Origin: Perkinsus olseni
Lineage: Eukaryota > Perkinsozoa > Perkinsida
Length of the DNA: 34,647 nt
Assembly: GCA_013115125.1 (NCBI GenBank)
Contig: JABANN010000371.1
Location: 1 to 34,647, forward strand
Direction: 5' to 3'
Part shown: positions 19,069-30,100 of the stretch, in pieces
How the letters are laid out: each line of letters opens with the position of its first letter
Numbering within the stretch: position 1 is the first letter of the stretch
Notes under the pieces: generated by a model
The model's database searches: none
What the model saw: the letters and a program-made list of their open reading frames with translations, nothing else
What the model was told of the DNA's origin: nothing
Translations under genes and position numbers: made by a program

Positions 19069-21640
19069 ACGGGGCCGATGAAATGGTTTACTAATTTAAT
19101 GCCTGTAACCAAATATTGATACCTCATCTCTGTGGGAGTGACTGAGTATACCAATTGACGGAAACAGTTTCCTTGAAAAGGAGGTCTCACCACTATTGAT
19201 AGTAAGCAATAAATTCTCATCCTCATATCATACATGTCGTCAACGTGAAAGACCACGCCTGGCGGGGCCAAGTCCACTCGACCTGATCGCAGCGGAGGAC
19301 GGAGAAGGGGGGAGTTGAAAGTTGAGTTGAGTTGAAGTGGTATCAACAACATTCACTACAGCTAGAGCCACGATTTGGATCGCGAAGTTCCGATACAGGA
19401 CAGATATGAAAATGGATAGGACCCCATATTCAGAAACCGTCGACAAAGCAGGATCAATGAAAAAGATTGATCATTTCGCCAGTGATGAATTAAGTATGAT
19501 TTCAGTACAGCCAGGAGAGTACGATGTGGAAGAAATGTGGTATGGCGCATCACCATACCATACCTTGCTGAGCAAGGCTTGCTCACATCGTATTCATCGT
19601 ATTATTGCCAGAGATGCACAGGCGATGCTTTCTTGAAGGCGAAACAGTTGGAAGCTTGTAGCAGCCGGAAAATCACAAGCCCTCATTCGTATATTTCGAT
19701 TCGGAATCCACAAATTTGTCGAAAATTGGAAACTATTTTCAATGAATCGCATCATCCAACCAGAGCCGGAAAGGTATCTTAGGTTGACTCATGAAAGTTT
19801 CAAAGCCGTCCTCTTCAATCGCCCATTCTCGCATACATCACATGCCAACCTCGCGAGTGTACCCGCAGTATCACGAGGCTTGAAGCCCCTTCAAAGCTTA
19901 GGAGTAGAAAACAGGTCAAGCAGTCGGTGGAACCACAAGGGCACCCGAACGCGCACAGCAACGAGAGCTCACCAGAATTGGTATCAGAGCAGTTCTCGGA
20001 CGATCCCATGGAGGCTCCATGTTGACTTGTAGAGGCGGAAAGAACTGTAGGATTCCAAGGTCGATTCCTGTAAGATACGGAATATGTCGAGCTCGCACTC
20101 GACGTATCCGAAGATACGTCGGTTCTAGAACGCACTGTCGTAGGCGTTGGACTTCGAGCTCACACATAAAAGCGAATGCTCGACCTGCCCCCTTCGGGAC
20201 TAGAGCCCCTCTCAGCGGCTTACACATCCTTAATCGTTCCATCTCCGTTAACAGCCCCCATACTGCGCTGTTCCCGTACAAGGAGATCCAGCAGAAGCTT
20301 CACGCCGCTTCTCAAGGTTATCTACATGAACCATCCTCCATGAGAGGTGAAGTCTTTCCGATAAAGCCTCACAGGTGAGTTCCACTGAAGAAACTGTAGG
20401 CGAGCGAGGGCAGAGGTTTCGAGTAGGTCATTGAGGCAGCCGATGATCTGAAGTGCGGAATACTTAGAGGACAGACCAAATGGGAGCCTCCCAAGGACAG
20501 CCAAAACAATGTTTTGGTCAGTGTGGTGATTTTTCCACACTGGTAAATTTTTCATGTTTTGAAAACATCCTCTGGCCTCAGAGTAGCTCAGCGAGCAGTG
20601 TCCATCCTCAAAGTTGCACACAAACGCCTACTGTCTGCATCTCGCAATATCGACTGGAAGGTTGAGGAGCTCGGAGTCTTCCATGAGACTAATGGTTCTA
20701 TGATTCACTCTCTCGGTGGAGACGAGGATGGTGAGGTGTCGGTTGTTGATGGAAGTTGTGTTCGGCCTTTCCTTGGCTATGGATGTCTTTGCGTTATTCG
20801 ACTATATAATCAGGGTCGACAAGGTTTCTACTATGGTCTCATCGATATTTCCAACGCCATCGCTCTTGAAAACAATCACAATCGTTCACCCTCTTCCCTT
20901 TTATCTATATCCTATCTCGCCTGGGTTGCGGCAGATGATCCGAGTTGGATAAGCATTATTCAACTACAATCGGGTCATCCGCATGCCACCGCTACCCCTT
21001 CACATTCAACCGCTTGCTTACATTTTTCACTGCCAACTCGTCAGTAAAAAACAGAATGCCGAACAAGGAATCCCTCTTCGTGTTGGTCTCGAAGCGGCAG
21101 CGTGAAAGCAGCTAAGCGTCGCCATCCCAAAATGCTTTTACCAAACCACTAGTAATTTCCCAAGACGCACAGTAGCATCCTCGAGACTTTAAAGATGTCA
21201 TATCCCGTCTCACCTGTCTCTTCAATACTCTCGGTCCGACCTCTAGGCACTCCAACAGATGCCCTACCCCATTGAAATTGATAATAAATCCTTCCTCCGA
21301 TTTCTTGCAGCCCAGAATGCAGCTCCACACGCAATCAACCGCGCACACTCCCAATGATAACCTGCAAATACCAAATCCTCATAATCCTCGTGCCAGTTCT
21401 CTATTTCGCATGCCGCGATTGGCGGGTTATGATAGACCGTCCGAGGGCGCGCGAGATTTCTCCCTCGAGTTCCAAAGCATTTAGCCCAATCTGTGTAGCT
21501 AGCAACGCGAGAATTTCAGGCTCATGCCATTCTGAAAACTGATGGGTTCATTATTACATGAATAAAACAGACCTACGCCACCATAGACCGGCCGTTGGGG
21601 CTCCGGGCGATGAGTTTTTATCGGGCTCCGCGTAAGTGTT
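19069..21640. other. Unresolved region with competing frames on both strands
   Basis: Plausible exon-like frames exist on minus (for example 20322-20621 with NIVLAVLGRLPFGLSSKYSA, and 21112-21310 with GVGHLLECLEVGPRVLKRQ). Others exist on plus (20559-20850 with ALENNHNRS and ENGRIDWK-like charged stretches; 20230-20378 ending at a GT donor). They overlap and cannot all be real. No family recognised. Small hairpins occur at 19569-19585, 20100-20121 and 20481-20568. Confidence 0.4.
20481..20568. repeat. Cluster of four consecutive hairpins
   Basis: TGGGAG/CTCCCA around c20487; CCAAAAC/GTTTTGG (20501-20517); CAGTGTGG/CCACACTG (20519-20542); ATGTTTT/AAAACAT around g20561. Four adjacent stem-loops within 88 bp, two of them with a single central base. 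If transcribed they would fold into a string of hairpins. Their role is unknown. Confidence 0.8.
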
Positions 21641-22073
21641 AGTAGCACGTTTTTTTCAGGTTCAACACTCTCAAATTGAAATCCGTGAGAATCGAGTCTC
21701 AATTTTCAATATTACGAATAAGAGACTCGTGTATTATNNNNNNNNNNNNNNNNNNNNNNNNNNNNNNNNNNNNNNNNNNNNNNNNNNNNNNNNNNNNNNN
21801 NNNNNNNNNNNNNNNNNNNNNNNNNNNNNNGTATTATAGATGCATTAGTGAAAAGAATAACTGGCGGGAAAGTATATTAAATAATCTTTCTTGAAATAAT
21901 AGTATTTTAGCACTTTTTTTCAGGTTCAAAACTCTCAAATTGAAATCCGTGAGAATCGAGTCTCAATTTTCAATATTACGAAAAAGAGACTCATGTATTA
22001 TAGATGCATTAGTGAAAAGAATAACTGGCGGGAAAGTATATTAAATAATCTTTCTTGAAATAATAGTATTTTA
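21641..22073 (+). repeat. 164-bp tandem repeat broken by a gap
   Basis: CAGGTTCAA.ACTCTCAAATTG begins at 21657 and again at 21921, and GTATTAT occurs at 21731, 21831 and 21995. The distance 21831 to 21995 gives a 164-bp period once the gap is closed. The A/T-rich unit contains GAGACTC and CGTGAGAATCGAGTCTC, a partial inverted repeat. About 2.5 units are present. Confidence 0.9.
21738..21830. other. Assembly gap, 93 N
   Basis: Both sides of the gap carry the same 7-mer GTATTAT, so the flanks overlap within the 164-bp repeat. As at 17048, gap length plus overlap equals 100. Confidence 0.95.
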
Positions 22074-22190
22074 TACTTCAGGACCACCGATCGAATCCTG
22101 CGACATAATTCTGTAGAGGGACCCATAGCTCGCTGCACGCATCGCTAGCGTCAACGTCTTGCCGACAGTTGATTCTCGCGAGCTGCTCAC

Positions 22191-22490
22191 ATGCCATCGA
22201 CATCTCCATCATCATCACCATCACCATCACCTACTCTCCAGGATGTCGAGGGTACCGGAACAGGGTCTCGTCCAGATGAATATCTGCCACCAAATCGATC
22301 AATCGGGCGAGCGCTAACCCGAGAACAGCAGCTTACCTTCGGAGTTGTCTCACTATTATTTTCACACCGTCACTCTTCCTCAGTTGCTTCATCCGCTTCT
22401 GATCCCCATTGCATAAAATACTCAAACATTGCATTGCCAGCCCTCGACACTCCTGAGGCGAAAACAGGCGCCGATCGGTTGATTGTGTAA
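22191..22490 (+). CDS. Unrecognised low-complexity frame, 99 codons
   Basis: Starts MPSTSPSSSPSPSPT over a TCATCACCA-like simple repeat and continues with more balanced composition (NRSIGRALTREQQLTFGVV). No family and no supporting context. Possibly a chance frame or a single exon. Confidence 0.25.
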   Translation: MPSTSPSSSPSPSPTLQDVEGTGTGSRPDEYLPPNRSIGRALTREQQLTFGVVSLLFSHRHSSSVASSASDPHCIKYSNIALPALDTPEAKTGADRLIV

Positions 22491-22931
22491 ATGTAGCACA
22501 AAAAATAATTTTTCGATTTCTCGATTTCTGCTAGCGCTGCTGGGAATATCGTAAAACTTTTATTGATATTAAATTTATTATTATATCAAAATAAGAATAC
22601 ATTAGTATAATTTACATGCATTAGTTTATTCTAAAATGCTCCAGAAAATTATGAGTTCGAACCTGCTTCTCAGAAAATAAAATTCCAGTCACTAGGACTG
22701 GCAAAAGTTTCCAGTCCGAAGCCTGAGCTCCGGGCCGCAGGCATAAACTCAGGGCCTTACGAGACAGGCCGGGTCCCCCCGATTCCTAGCCCCGCGGAAG
22801 GCAAACGAAACGAGCCCAGGTAAGTAGTACGCCACTAAAACTGAAACTGACTGGAAGTTAAACTTCTAAACTAGATCTTCTAGCTTCAGTCTGAAAATAC
22901 GATTAACGTTGTCCTCTGTTACTAAGAAGTC
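22491..22931. other. A/T-rich spacer
   Basis: Strongly A/T-rich to about 22640, then a G/C-rich block with a CCAGTC/GACTGG hairpin (22687-22703) and a third CCAGTC soon after. It is the 3' flank of the minus-strand gene at 22932. No gene seen. Confidence 0.4.
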
Positions 22932-23636
22932 TTAGCAAGCACCTTCATCAGCCATAATTCTCGCCGGAACAGGCCGGCGATAGGCCGCTTCCACACAGAG
23001 CGCAGCACCGCGATTCGCCGTAGCCGCCATGGCGACGACCTCAGCCAGGTACCGAGTAAGACGCAGGAACTCCCCATCGCAGTCACACAGCCAATCATCC
23101 GCCGCAACAGGCACAACTGCCTCATCCGCCGGAACGAACGTTATGCCGTATTTCGACTTCTGTTCGGGCACTGAAAATGTATCAACTAGGATCTCGACCG
23201 TATCACCCGAGACTGTGGTGGTACGAGTAGCCGCCCACGACTGGCCGTCGGAGAATTTGAACTCTTGCAGCTCAACGAACTCCCCATTCTTCAATCTCGA
23301 CACCATCTTGATCGGTGGGATGAGACTGGACGGTATACTACAGCCCAACTTGGCCGTCAGCTTCTCAAGCAACTCCTTGAAGTCGACGACTCGCTGCTTC
23401 GCAGTTGACTTCCAGGCTTTCACAGCGGCTAAAGCAATGCATCGGTCCAGTTCGTTGGCCACAGCCACAGCACTGGGCCAGTGCCACTGGCCACTGGCCA
23501 CCAGTAACTGGCGAACAGCGGCTTCATCCTCGACACTGCCGAGGATGGCGGTAGCCCTAGCGGCCCAGAACTCCTTATCGCGCTTCGAGACCACCAGAAG
23601 ACTGAGGCCGGCCACGGACTTTCGTAGAGCTTCCAT
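22932..23636 (-). CDS. Unknown soluble protein, about 234 aa or longer
   Basis: Open frame with balanced composition from MEALRKSVAGLSLLV to MADEGAC-stop. The middle is helical and charged (VDFKELLEKLTAKLG) and the later part is beta-like (SDGQSWAATRTTTVSGD, then VEILVDTFSVPE). No transmembrane segment, and no family recognised. The frame stays open upstream to 23915, but that part is Cys/Pro-rich and unlikely. A better N-terminus may be the ATG at 23688 (MCDQDIVNKIFEAVVTG), which would need an intron of a few dozen nt to join. The gene follows the solenoid gene in the same orientation, starting about 500 bp after its stop. Confidence 0.6.
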   Translation of the reverse strand: MEALRKSVAGLSLLVVSKRDKEFWAARATAILGSVEDEAAVRQLLVASGQWHWPSAVAVANELDRCIALAAVKAWKSTAKQRVVDFKELLEKLTAKLGCSIPSSLIPPIKMVSRLKNGEFVELQEFKFSDGQSWAATRTTTVSGDTVEILVDTFSVPEQKSKYGITFVPADEAVVPVAADDWLCDCDGEFLRLTRYLAEVVAMAATANRGAALCVEAAYRRPVPARIMADEGAC

Positions 23637-24187
23637 CACCAGTGACCACTGCCTCGAATATCTTGTTGACGATGTCTTGATCACACATGGCGCAGACAAC
23701 AAACTACCACACGGGAACAGCGAAACGCACGGTCCCGACGCCAGGGCTCCCACGCCCTGCAGACCCCTCCGGCACCACATCGAGGAGAGGGCGTGGTCAT
23801 CGGGAAAGGCCACAGGCAAGAGTCGCCACAACTCGGCCAACCAAGCCCGAACTTGAAAAAAGGCCCTTCTGCAAGGCGAGAGAGGAGGATCATTAAAGGC
23901 CCTACCACCACTCAAGGATCACCAGTAACTGTAGCTGGAAACCGGCGCACCGGTAGCACACAACATTCGTCCCTGCCTGCGCGGGCGGTTGTCTCCCCTG
24001 CGTCCACGGAATTTCACATCAGATTGGACATAGCCTCATTTTGCACGTTGCAAACAACGGCAACATGGACTCATCAGTGCAGATGCACCCGTAAAAGCGA
24101 GGAGTTGTGAAGTGATACAACTGCACACTGTAACGCGCGCTCAACGCCAAAACGCGCACTGCACATTACTGCGTTAGAAAAACGCGT

Positions 24188-27100
24188 TTAACACAACAAC
24201 ACGGGTGCAACTCCAGTGTACCCATCAGCGACTAACTGACCGAGCCGCCGGGCAGGATTGCTATTTTCCTCCGCCCCCTCCCCGCTTACTTGCGGTACAA
24301 TCCCCCTGTTCATGTCATCATCATCAGTGAGACTGATCACAGGCGGGCTGTTGATGGTCGGAAGATCCTCTACGGATGAAGGCTGCGGCGGCTGGTTGAC
24401 CATCGGCGGCAAAGCGTCTGAAGATAGACACGACTCATCTACGTACTACTATACTAAGAGCAGTCGGAACCCACCAGGGCGCGCGAGATCACTTCAAGCG
24501 CAGTAAAATAACAACATAAAGCACCATAATGATGACAATTCTCACCTGAGCGTTTCTCGAAGTCGCCATCAGCTGCGATGATACCGCAAAGGAGTGGTAT
24601 AGCTTCGGCAGCGGCCTCTTGCTTCCCGTCTAATCCCACAAACTCGAGCCCTGCCAAAAATACAGGATCACGCCAACTACAGGAAAAACAGAGGAAAAAA
24701 ATACCAAACATAAAATTTTTTCCTCGGTGCATTGAACAAGATCCTCGGAGCCATGCACTGGGATCTAGTTGTGCCAACCACTGACGCACCAATAATCGTT
24801 TGGGTGAGAAATTCCGTCTAAAACGCCGGCTGGCAGGCTACCAAATCAATACTGCCCCCTAGTTTCTCCTACCGCCGATTCCGAAATGCTTGCCTCGCCA
24901 AGCATCATGGGAACTTCTCAAAAGAACCGTCCTCAAAGCAAATAATAGTCTAACGATAGCAAATAATCGTTTGAGTGATAAATTCCGCATAAATCGTCCG
25001 CAATCGACAATTAATATTTTTCAATAATCGTCCTAAGACTTTCTCAAACCGCCGAACCATCTTACCAATCATCAGCGCACTCAAGGACTTCCTCAAAAGA
25101 TCTGATTTTTTACGATAGCTAATCATGTCCCCACTGATCCCTCCAGAACGTAATTCGGAAGCCAATCCTCGTACAAAGCGTAGCAGCACGCTCACACCAC
25201 ACGCCTGAACATGAAATCTTGCAATCTTGCAAACTCTCGCAGTTTCTCAATGACGAAGTAACGAGAATCTTTCTCGCTTCGCTTACATCCGCAAAGGCTC
25301 TCCTCAGCCCCACATCTCCCTCCAGTAGACGGGAGAGTGCCGAAAAGGCAGCATCTTCGAGCCTTGTCGCGTACTCGGTTGAACCTCCGGATACGTCACC
25401 ACCTGCTAATGTTGCCAGTAGTGTTTTGACAAAACCTGGCAGTAGTGCACAGAGTCAGTGCTGAAAGAGCGGAAAATGAATACTCAGCAGAAATTTTCCG
25501 AGATTTTCGGAATTCAACCGAATGAACTACTGAAAATTATGCAAAAAAATATAAAATCTATATTAATGACACAAAATAAGAATGAAGGATAGTAGATTCA
25601 TCAATACTCCATCATCAGCAATTATTGATTTTCATTTTCCGCGTGCCACCTTTCAGCAGTAAAAAATCCATTCCCGAATCGTCTTCGACTTTCGGAAGGA
25701 TTTCGACAAACCAATACTCTCACGAGAAGCCAAGTCTCTCCACCGTTCTTCCCACGTTCTTAGTCAAAATTCCGATTCGTAAAATTTCGGAGTTTTACTC
25801 ACCAAAATTCTCAGCTTCCTCAGCACACTGCTCATCACTGCTAGCAGCCAAAGCTGTCGCGCGCCACGAAATTATTCGAAATTGGACATCTTCGGCAGAA
25901 CCCATCCTGCCGGCTCGCAAGGAGCTGATGTCAAATATCGTCTGAAAAAACAGCAGCGAGGGCTGGTCCGAAGTCACCGTCACCGCGCCACGAAATTCTC
26001 ATGATCGCCGACCTGTGGATTCGTGAGCGGCTTTAGATGGCGGACTCGCTGTTGCGCCAACTCCCTCATTCGGTTGTAATCCGCGGGGCTCTCCACAATC
26101 TTCGTCCAGAATAGTAGCAGCGACAGCAGGCCCGACGAGGCGAGCTGCTGATGAATCTTCGCACTCTGAAGATCTTTATCGAACCGCTAACTGGCGGATT
26201 GAAATTTGCAAAAAGGGAGATCTGTAGTTCTTGTACGAAAACGATTGTCAGGCAGGAAATGCCTGCCGCAGGCATTTCCTGCTGGCCTACTATGTCGATT
26301 CTTGCCAGGAATGCAAATTTTTTTACAAATTTTCCCCATTTTCTCGGTAGATTTTCCAGGCCAAGAAGACCTACGACACCGAGACTAACGTGCCAGTCTG
26401 TGAGAAGACGAGTGGGACAATGTCCGGAAACTCCGATCGTGGAGCCCCTGCTGGTGATTAGCAATCATGAAGCGACAAGAGGAAAGGGGACTCGTCGCGA
26501 CACCCGCTGCCACGTCCGTATAGCGAGAAGCTCATCATGGCGACTCCGATTCAGCTTACCCCATTCTCAATGATCAGCATCACGATGGCCGCCAGGTCAT
26601 TCCGGCATATCTTATATTTTACCGCAGAGAATGATACGAGCTCATTGAGAATGTCAGAGACAACCTAAGGTATGCCGTCCCCCAGGCAGCCCAATGTCGA
26701 CCTACTTCGAAAAAATCCGCGCTGCCACAGGCAGCCGACGCATTAACAGCATCGAGCTCGAGGAAGGTCCCAAGAAGCTCCGTCGCAACTAGGACCACCT
26801 ACAAGGAGCAGCGGAGCATTTTCCGAGACAAGTGCCCCAACACAGATTGCTGTGAGCAGCAGCAGCAGCAGCAGCCCGGCTGGGAACTCCCCTAGTGCTA
26901 CATAGTTTGACGACGGAAAGGGTCGAGGGGAATTATCAAGAGGCGAGATTAGTAGAGGTGAGCTTCCTAGAAGAACTAATATCATCTTCATGAGAATGTC
27001 TTTTTGCAATGAGATAGAGTTGCCGTGTATTCCTGCAGCTAGTATCTCAGGGTGAGCTAGTCTGAGACACTGCAGTCTCATATTGTTGAGTATTGTTGAA

Positions 27101-30100
27101 GACCAACAATCCAGTCCGAGTTGAGGTATAGTGAGTAGCGACAACATTCGCTACGATTCGCTTAGACGGGAGGGGGATGCTTCTCATGGACAATTTTCCA
27201 ATTTTCTTCAGAGTTTTCAGGAACATCAGAGATGTTTTTCGATAGCAAAGGAGCCGCCGAGGTAATACCCAATCATAGTACCCGCTAGGATCTTGTTTTA
27301 AAACCATCATTGCAACGGCGAAGAAGCTCTCGCGAGATTATACACGACTTCTCACCTCGCCCGTCTTATGCAGGTTAACTCTCAGGAGACGAACGACGAG
27401 GATGGGCAGACCGAGATTGACAAGCCTCTCACAGAGCGGACGAAAAACAGCTAAGTCGCGAAACATAAGGAGCATCTTCACGGCCTGAAAACAGCTGGAG
27501 GTGTCAGAAAGCGAAGACCAGCGACACAGCTGCTCACCACAGATGGCTCAGTCTCTCTTCTAAATTCTTCCACGAGCTGATCGAGAACGTCACGCGCCTC
27601 AAAAATAACTCTGAGATTTGCGGTCCCGGTCGCGGCGAGGACGCTTCGAGCGGCTTCTTGCGATACCTCCCTTTCCGCAACTTCCGACTGACCCGTCCTG
27701 AAACCCACCGCGAAGAGCACGGCAATTTCGTGGCGCGTGACGGAAGCCGTGGTGGAGGTGGAATCTCACTTTGCCAGAGCGGTCATAAATTCTGCAATAA
27801 CTGAGCGAAGGTTCTTCTTGCCCTCAGCCACCTCGGGGGTGTCCTGATAATTGAGGAATAAGTTATGTGAAATACACAGGGAGAATTGTGGAGGAACTCA
27901 GCCGAATTTAACTTCATGAAAGAACATGCTTCATGCCGCGTATCCAATACACGCATAAGGCCAATCACCAACGACCCTCAGTGGAAAGACCCGACGAGTT
28001 TCAAATCTAAAATCTCGGGAAATCACAGTTTTCTCTTGGTGAATAATTTCTCGTCCGCTCATTATGCGCCGATCGCATTGTGCATGCGTGCATAGCTGAT
28101 GCTCCGGCCCGCGAATAGAACTAGGTAAAAGACTTTACACTCCTTCTCGCCCCGCGTTGACTATGAGGAACAACGAAGAAGCAACAGAGTCGCAAGAATG
28201 CTCTCGCCAAATTGTTGCGCCGATCCTCTTGTGCATGCGTGCAAGCTGATTCCTCTTCAGAGAGAAAGCTTAGCAAGCAGGAAAACTTTACACTCCTTCT
28301 CGCCTTGCGTTGACGATGAGCAACAGCGAAGAAGCAACAGCTACTCTTACGGAAGCGCGCGGACGATCCCTCGCTCACTTCCCCAGCAGCACTGGCAGTG
28401 GGCAGCACGCAAGTTCCGACAGCTTCGACAAGCCTTGGCAGCTCCCTTCCATATACCATAACATCCGACGCCTTCTCAGAAATGAACGGACGGCAGCAGT
28501 TTCCCAGAAGCTGGAGAGATCAGGGCCACAATTTCGTGGCGCGCGACATTTTCTCAGCGCTCACTTGCCGGATCGCGTTGAGAATTTCGACTTCCCGTCG
28601 ATCGTCAAATAACTTGACCAACCTCTCCAAGAGCTCGGTCAAATCGGACAGTTCCGAATAGCGCCATCCTTCACTTCGACTGAAATGACCGCGCGCCACG
28701 AAATTACCCAAGGCCAGCAACATGACGCGACCCACCTCGAAGCGATGTACTCGGCAACCTCCACATGCCTCTCGAGGAGACCTGCTGTGTGAGGCGCTTC
28801 CAACTGGAAGAAGATGAGATCAAAAGTCGGGTGGTGGCCTCGAACGACGGAGGACATAGGTGGACTGGGCGGCACTGCGGCGAGGGACGTTGCAGTAAGA
28901 ACGAATCTTTGGATGGTTGCGCTCGAAACGAGGCTTCCGCTGAGACGCATCATCATAGCTCTGAGATTAGAGAGCTCAAATGAATGGAATTGGTTTGCTG
29001 ATACTTGTTATTGATAGTGTTGACCAAGAAGCATCATTCTCTTGCTCCAATCGATGCCTATGCACCCATCACGTATCTTAGGTTTATCATGGGTAAACAC
29101 GAATTCTCCGTCCCTCCGATATTCCAATATTAGATTGAATCAGTAACAGTAACTCAAAAAGCAAGTTAATAAGGAAGCGTGATCACGTCATGGTGAGTGA
29201 ACGAAAGTCGAAGTCGCCAGCACGCGGGTCGATACTTTGCATGAGCTCCTCCAAACTCCGTCGAGTCTCCTGCCAATTATCTTCTCGGAGCCTGGGAGAG
29301 CTGAAAGGAGACGGACGCTATAGTCCTCACTATCAGCAAATTCTTCGTTGGTAGCGCGTAAATACCTTGCTCGCTATCCTTTCAATGGCGTAGAGTGATG
29401 ACCCGCGGACGAGCAAGGCCTCCAATTTCCCCGTAAAATTCATTTTTTTTCACCTCGTACCACAGTCCTGTAGGTGAGATACTCATGCCGCTAGCAAGCC
29501 TCCCTTGCTCCGAGAACGACCTACGTTGACTGCCGCGCTGGCGAAGGAAGTCCGTGAGACATGGCCCCGGCGATGATCTCGATCCATCAGTCTCCAGTGA
29601 TGTGTGACATTTTCACTCTAGTTGGTTTTGGTTTTTGCTTTAATATCGCGAGATGATTCAATGGCAATTCACCCAAATCTAATCTGGTCAGATATTTTTA
29701 TGCTCCATACTATGGAGTCCATAGCCTGTGCCAATTTCCCAAAACCATAATTTTCGCCTGGACTGCTAGCTATCATCACACAACTTCCTCAGCACGAGAA
29801 AACCCCCACGAGATGCCATCTCACAATCGGTCATCAATAGCTTCCCACCTCTCAAAATTGGAACTGATGTCGTTTTTCGGAGTACTGCTATCGATCATGA
29901 TCATCTCTTGTGGGCGATGAACAGTCAATGGCCGCTTGAAGTCACAACTCTCATGCAGCACCGATTTCCTGTAAAACAAGGATCAACCTCGGATACGACC
30001 GGGCGGAATACGCTGCTAGCGGAAGCCAATATTTCTTAATGAGGAGGCAGCAGCAGCAGCAGCAGCCACTATGATGCCACATGCAATAATAATGAGGCAG

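Noticed and set aside
22650-22740. tRNA-like GGTTCGAACTC on minus near repeated CCAGTC blocks
   Set aside because: No cloverleaf; the T stem does not pair.
22932-23915. Full 327-codon frame as the gene
   Set aside because: The first 90 codons are Cys/Pro/Trp-rich and lack a plausible start context; an internal start is more likely.
25625-25945. Plus-strand frame of 106 codons
   Set aside because: It is antisense to two splice-supported exons and introns of the minus-strand solenoid gene.
27724-27741. Intron motif as a conserved protein motif (V-T/A-R-H-E-I)
   Set aside because: It reads so in some frames, but in-phase splice sites place it in introns, and copies occur on both strands.
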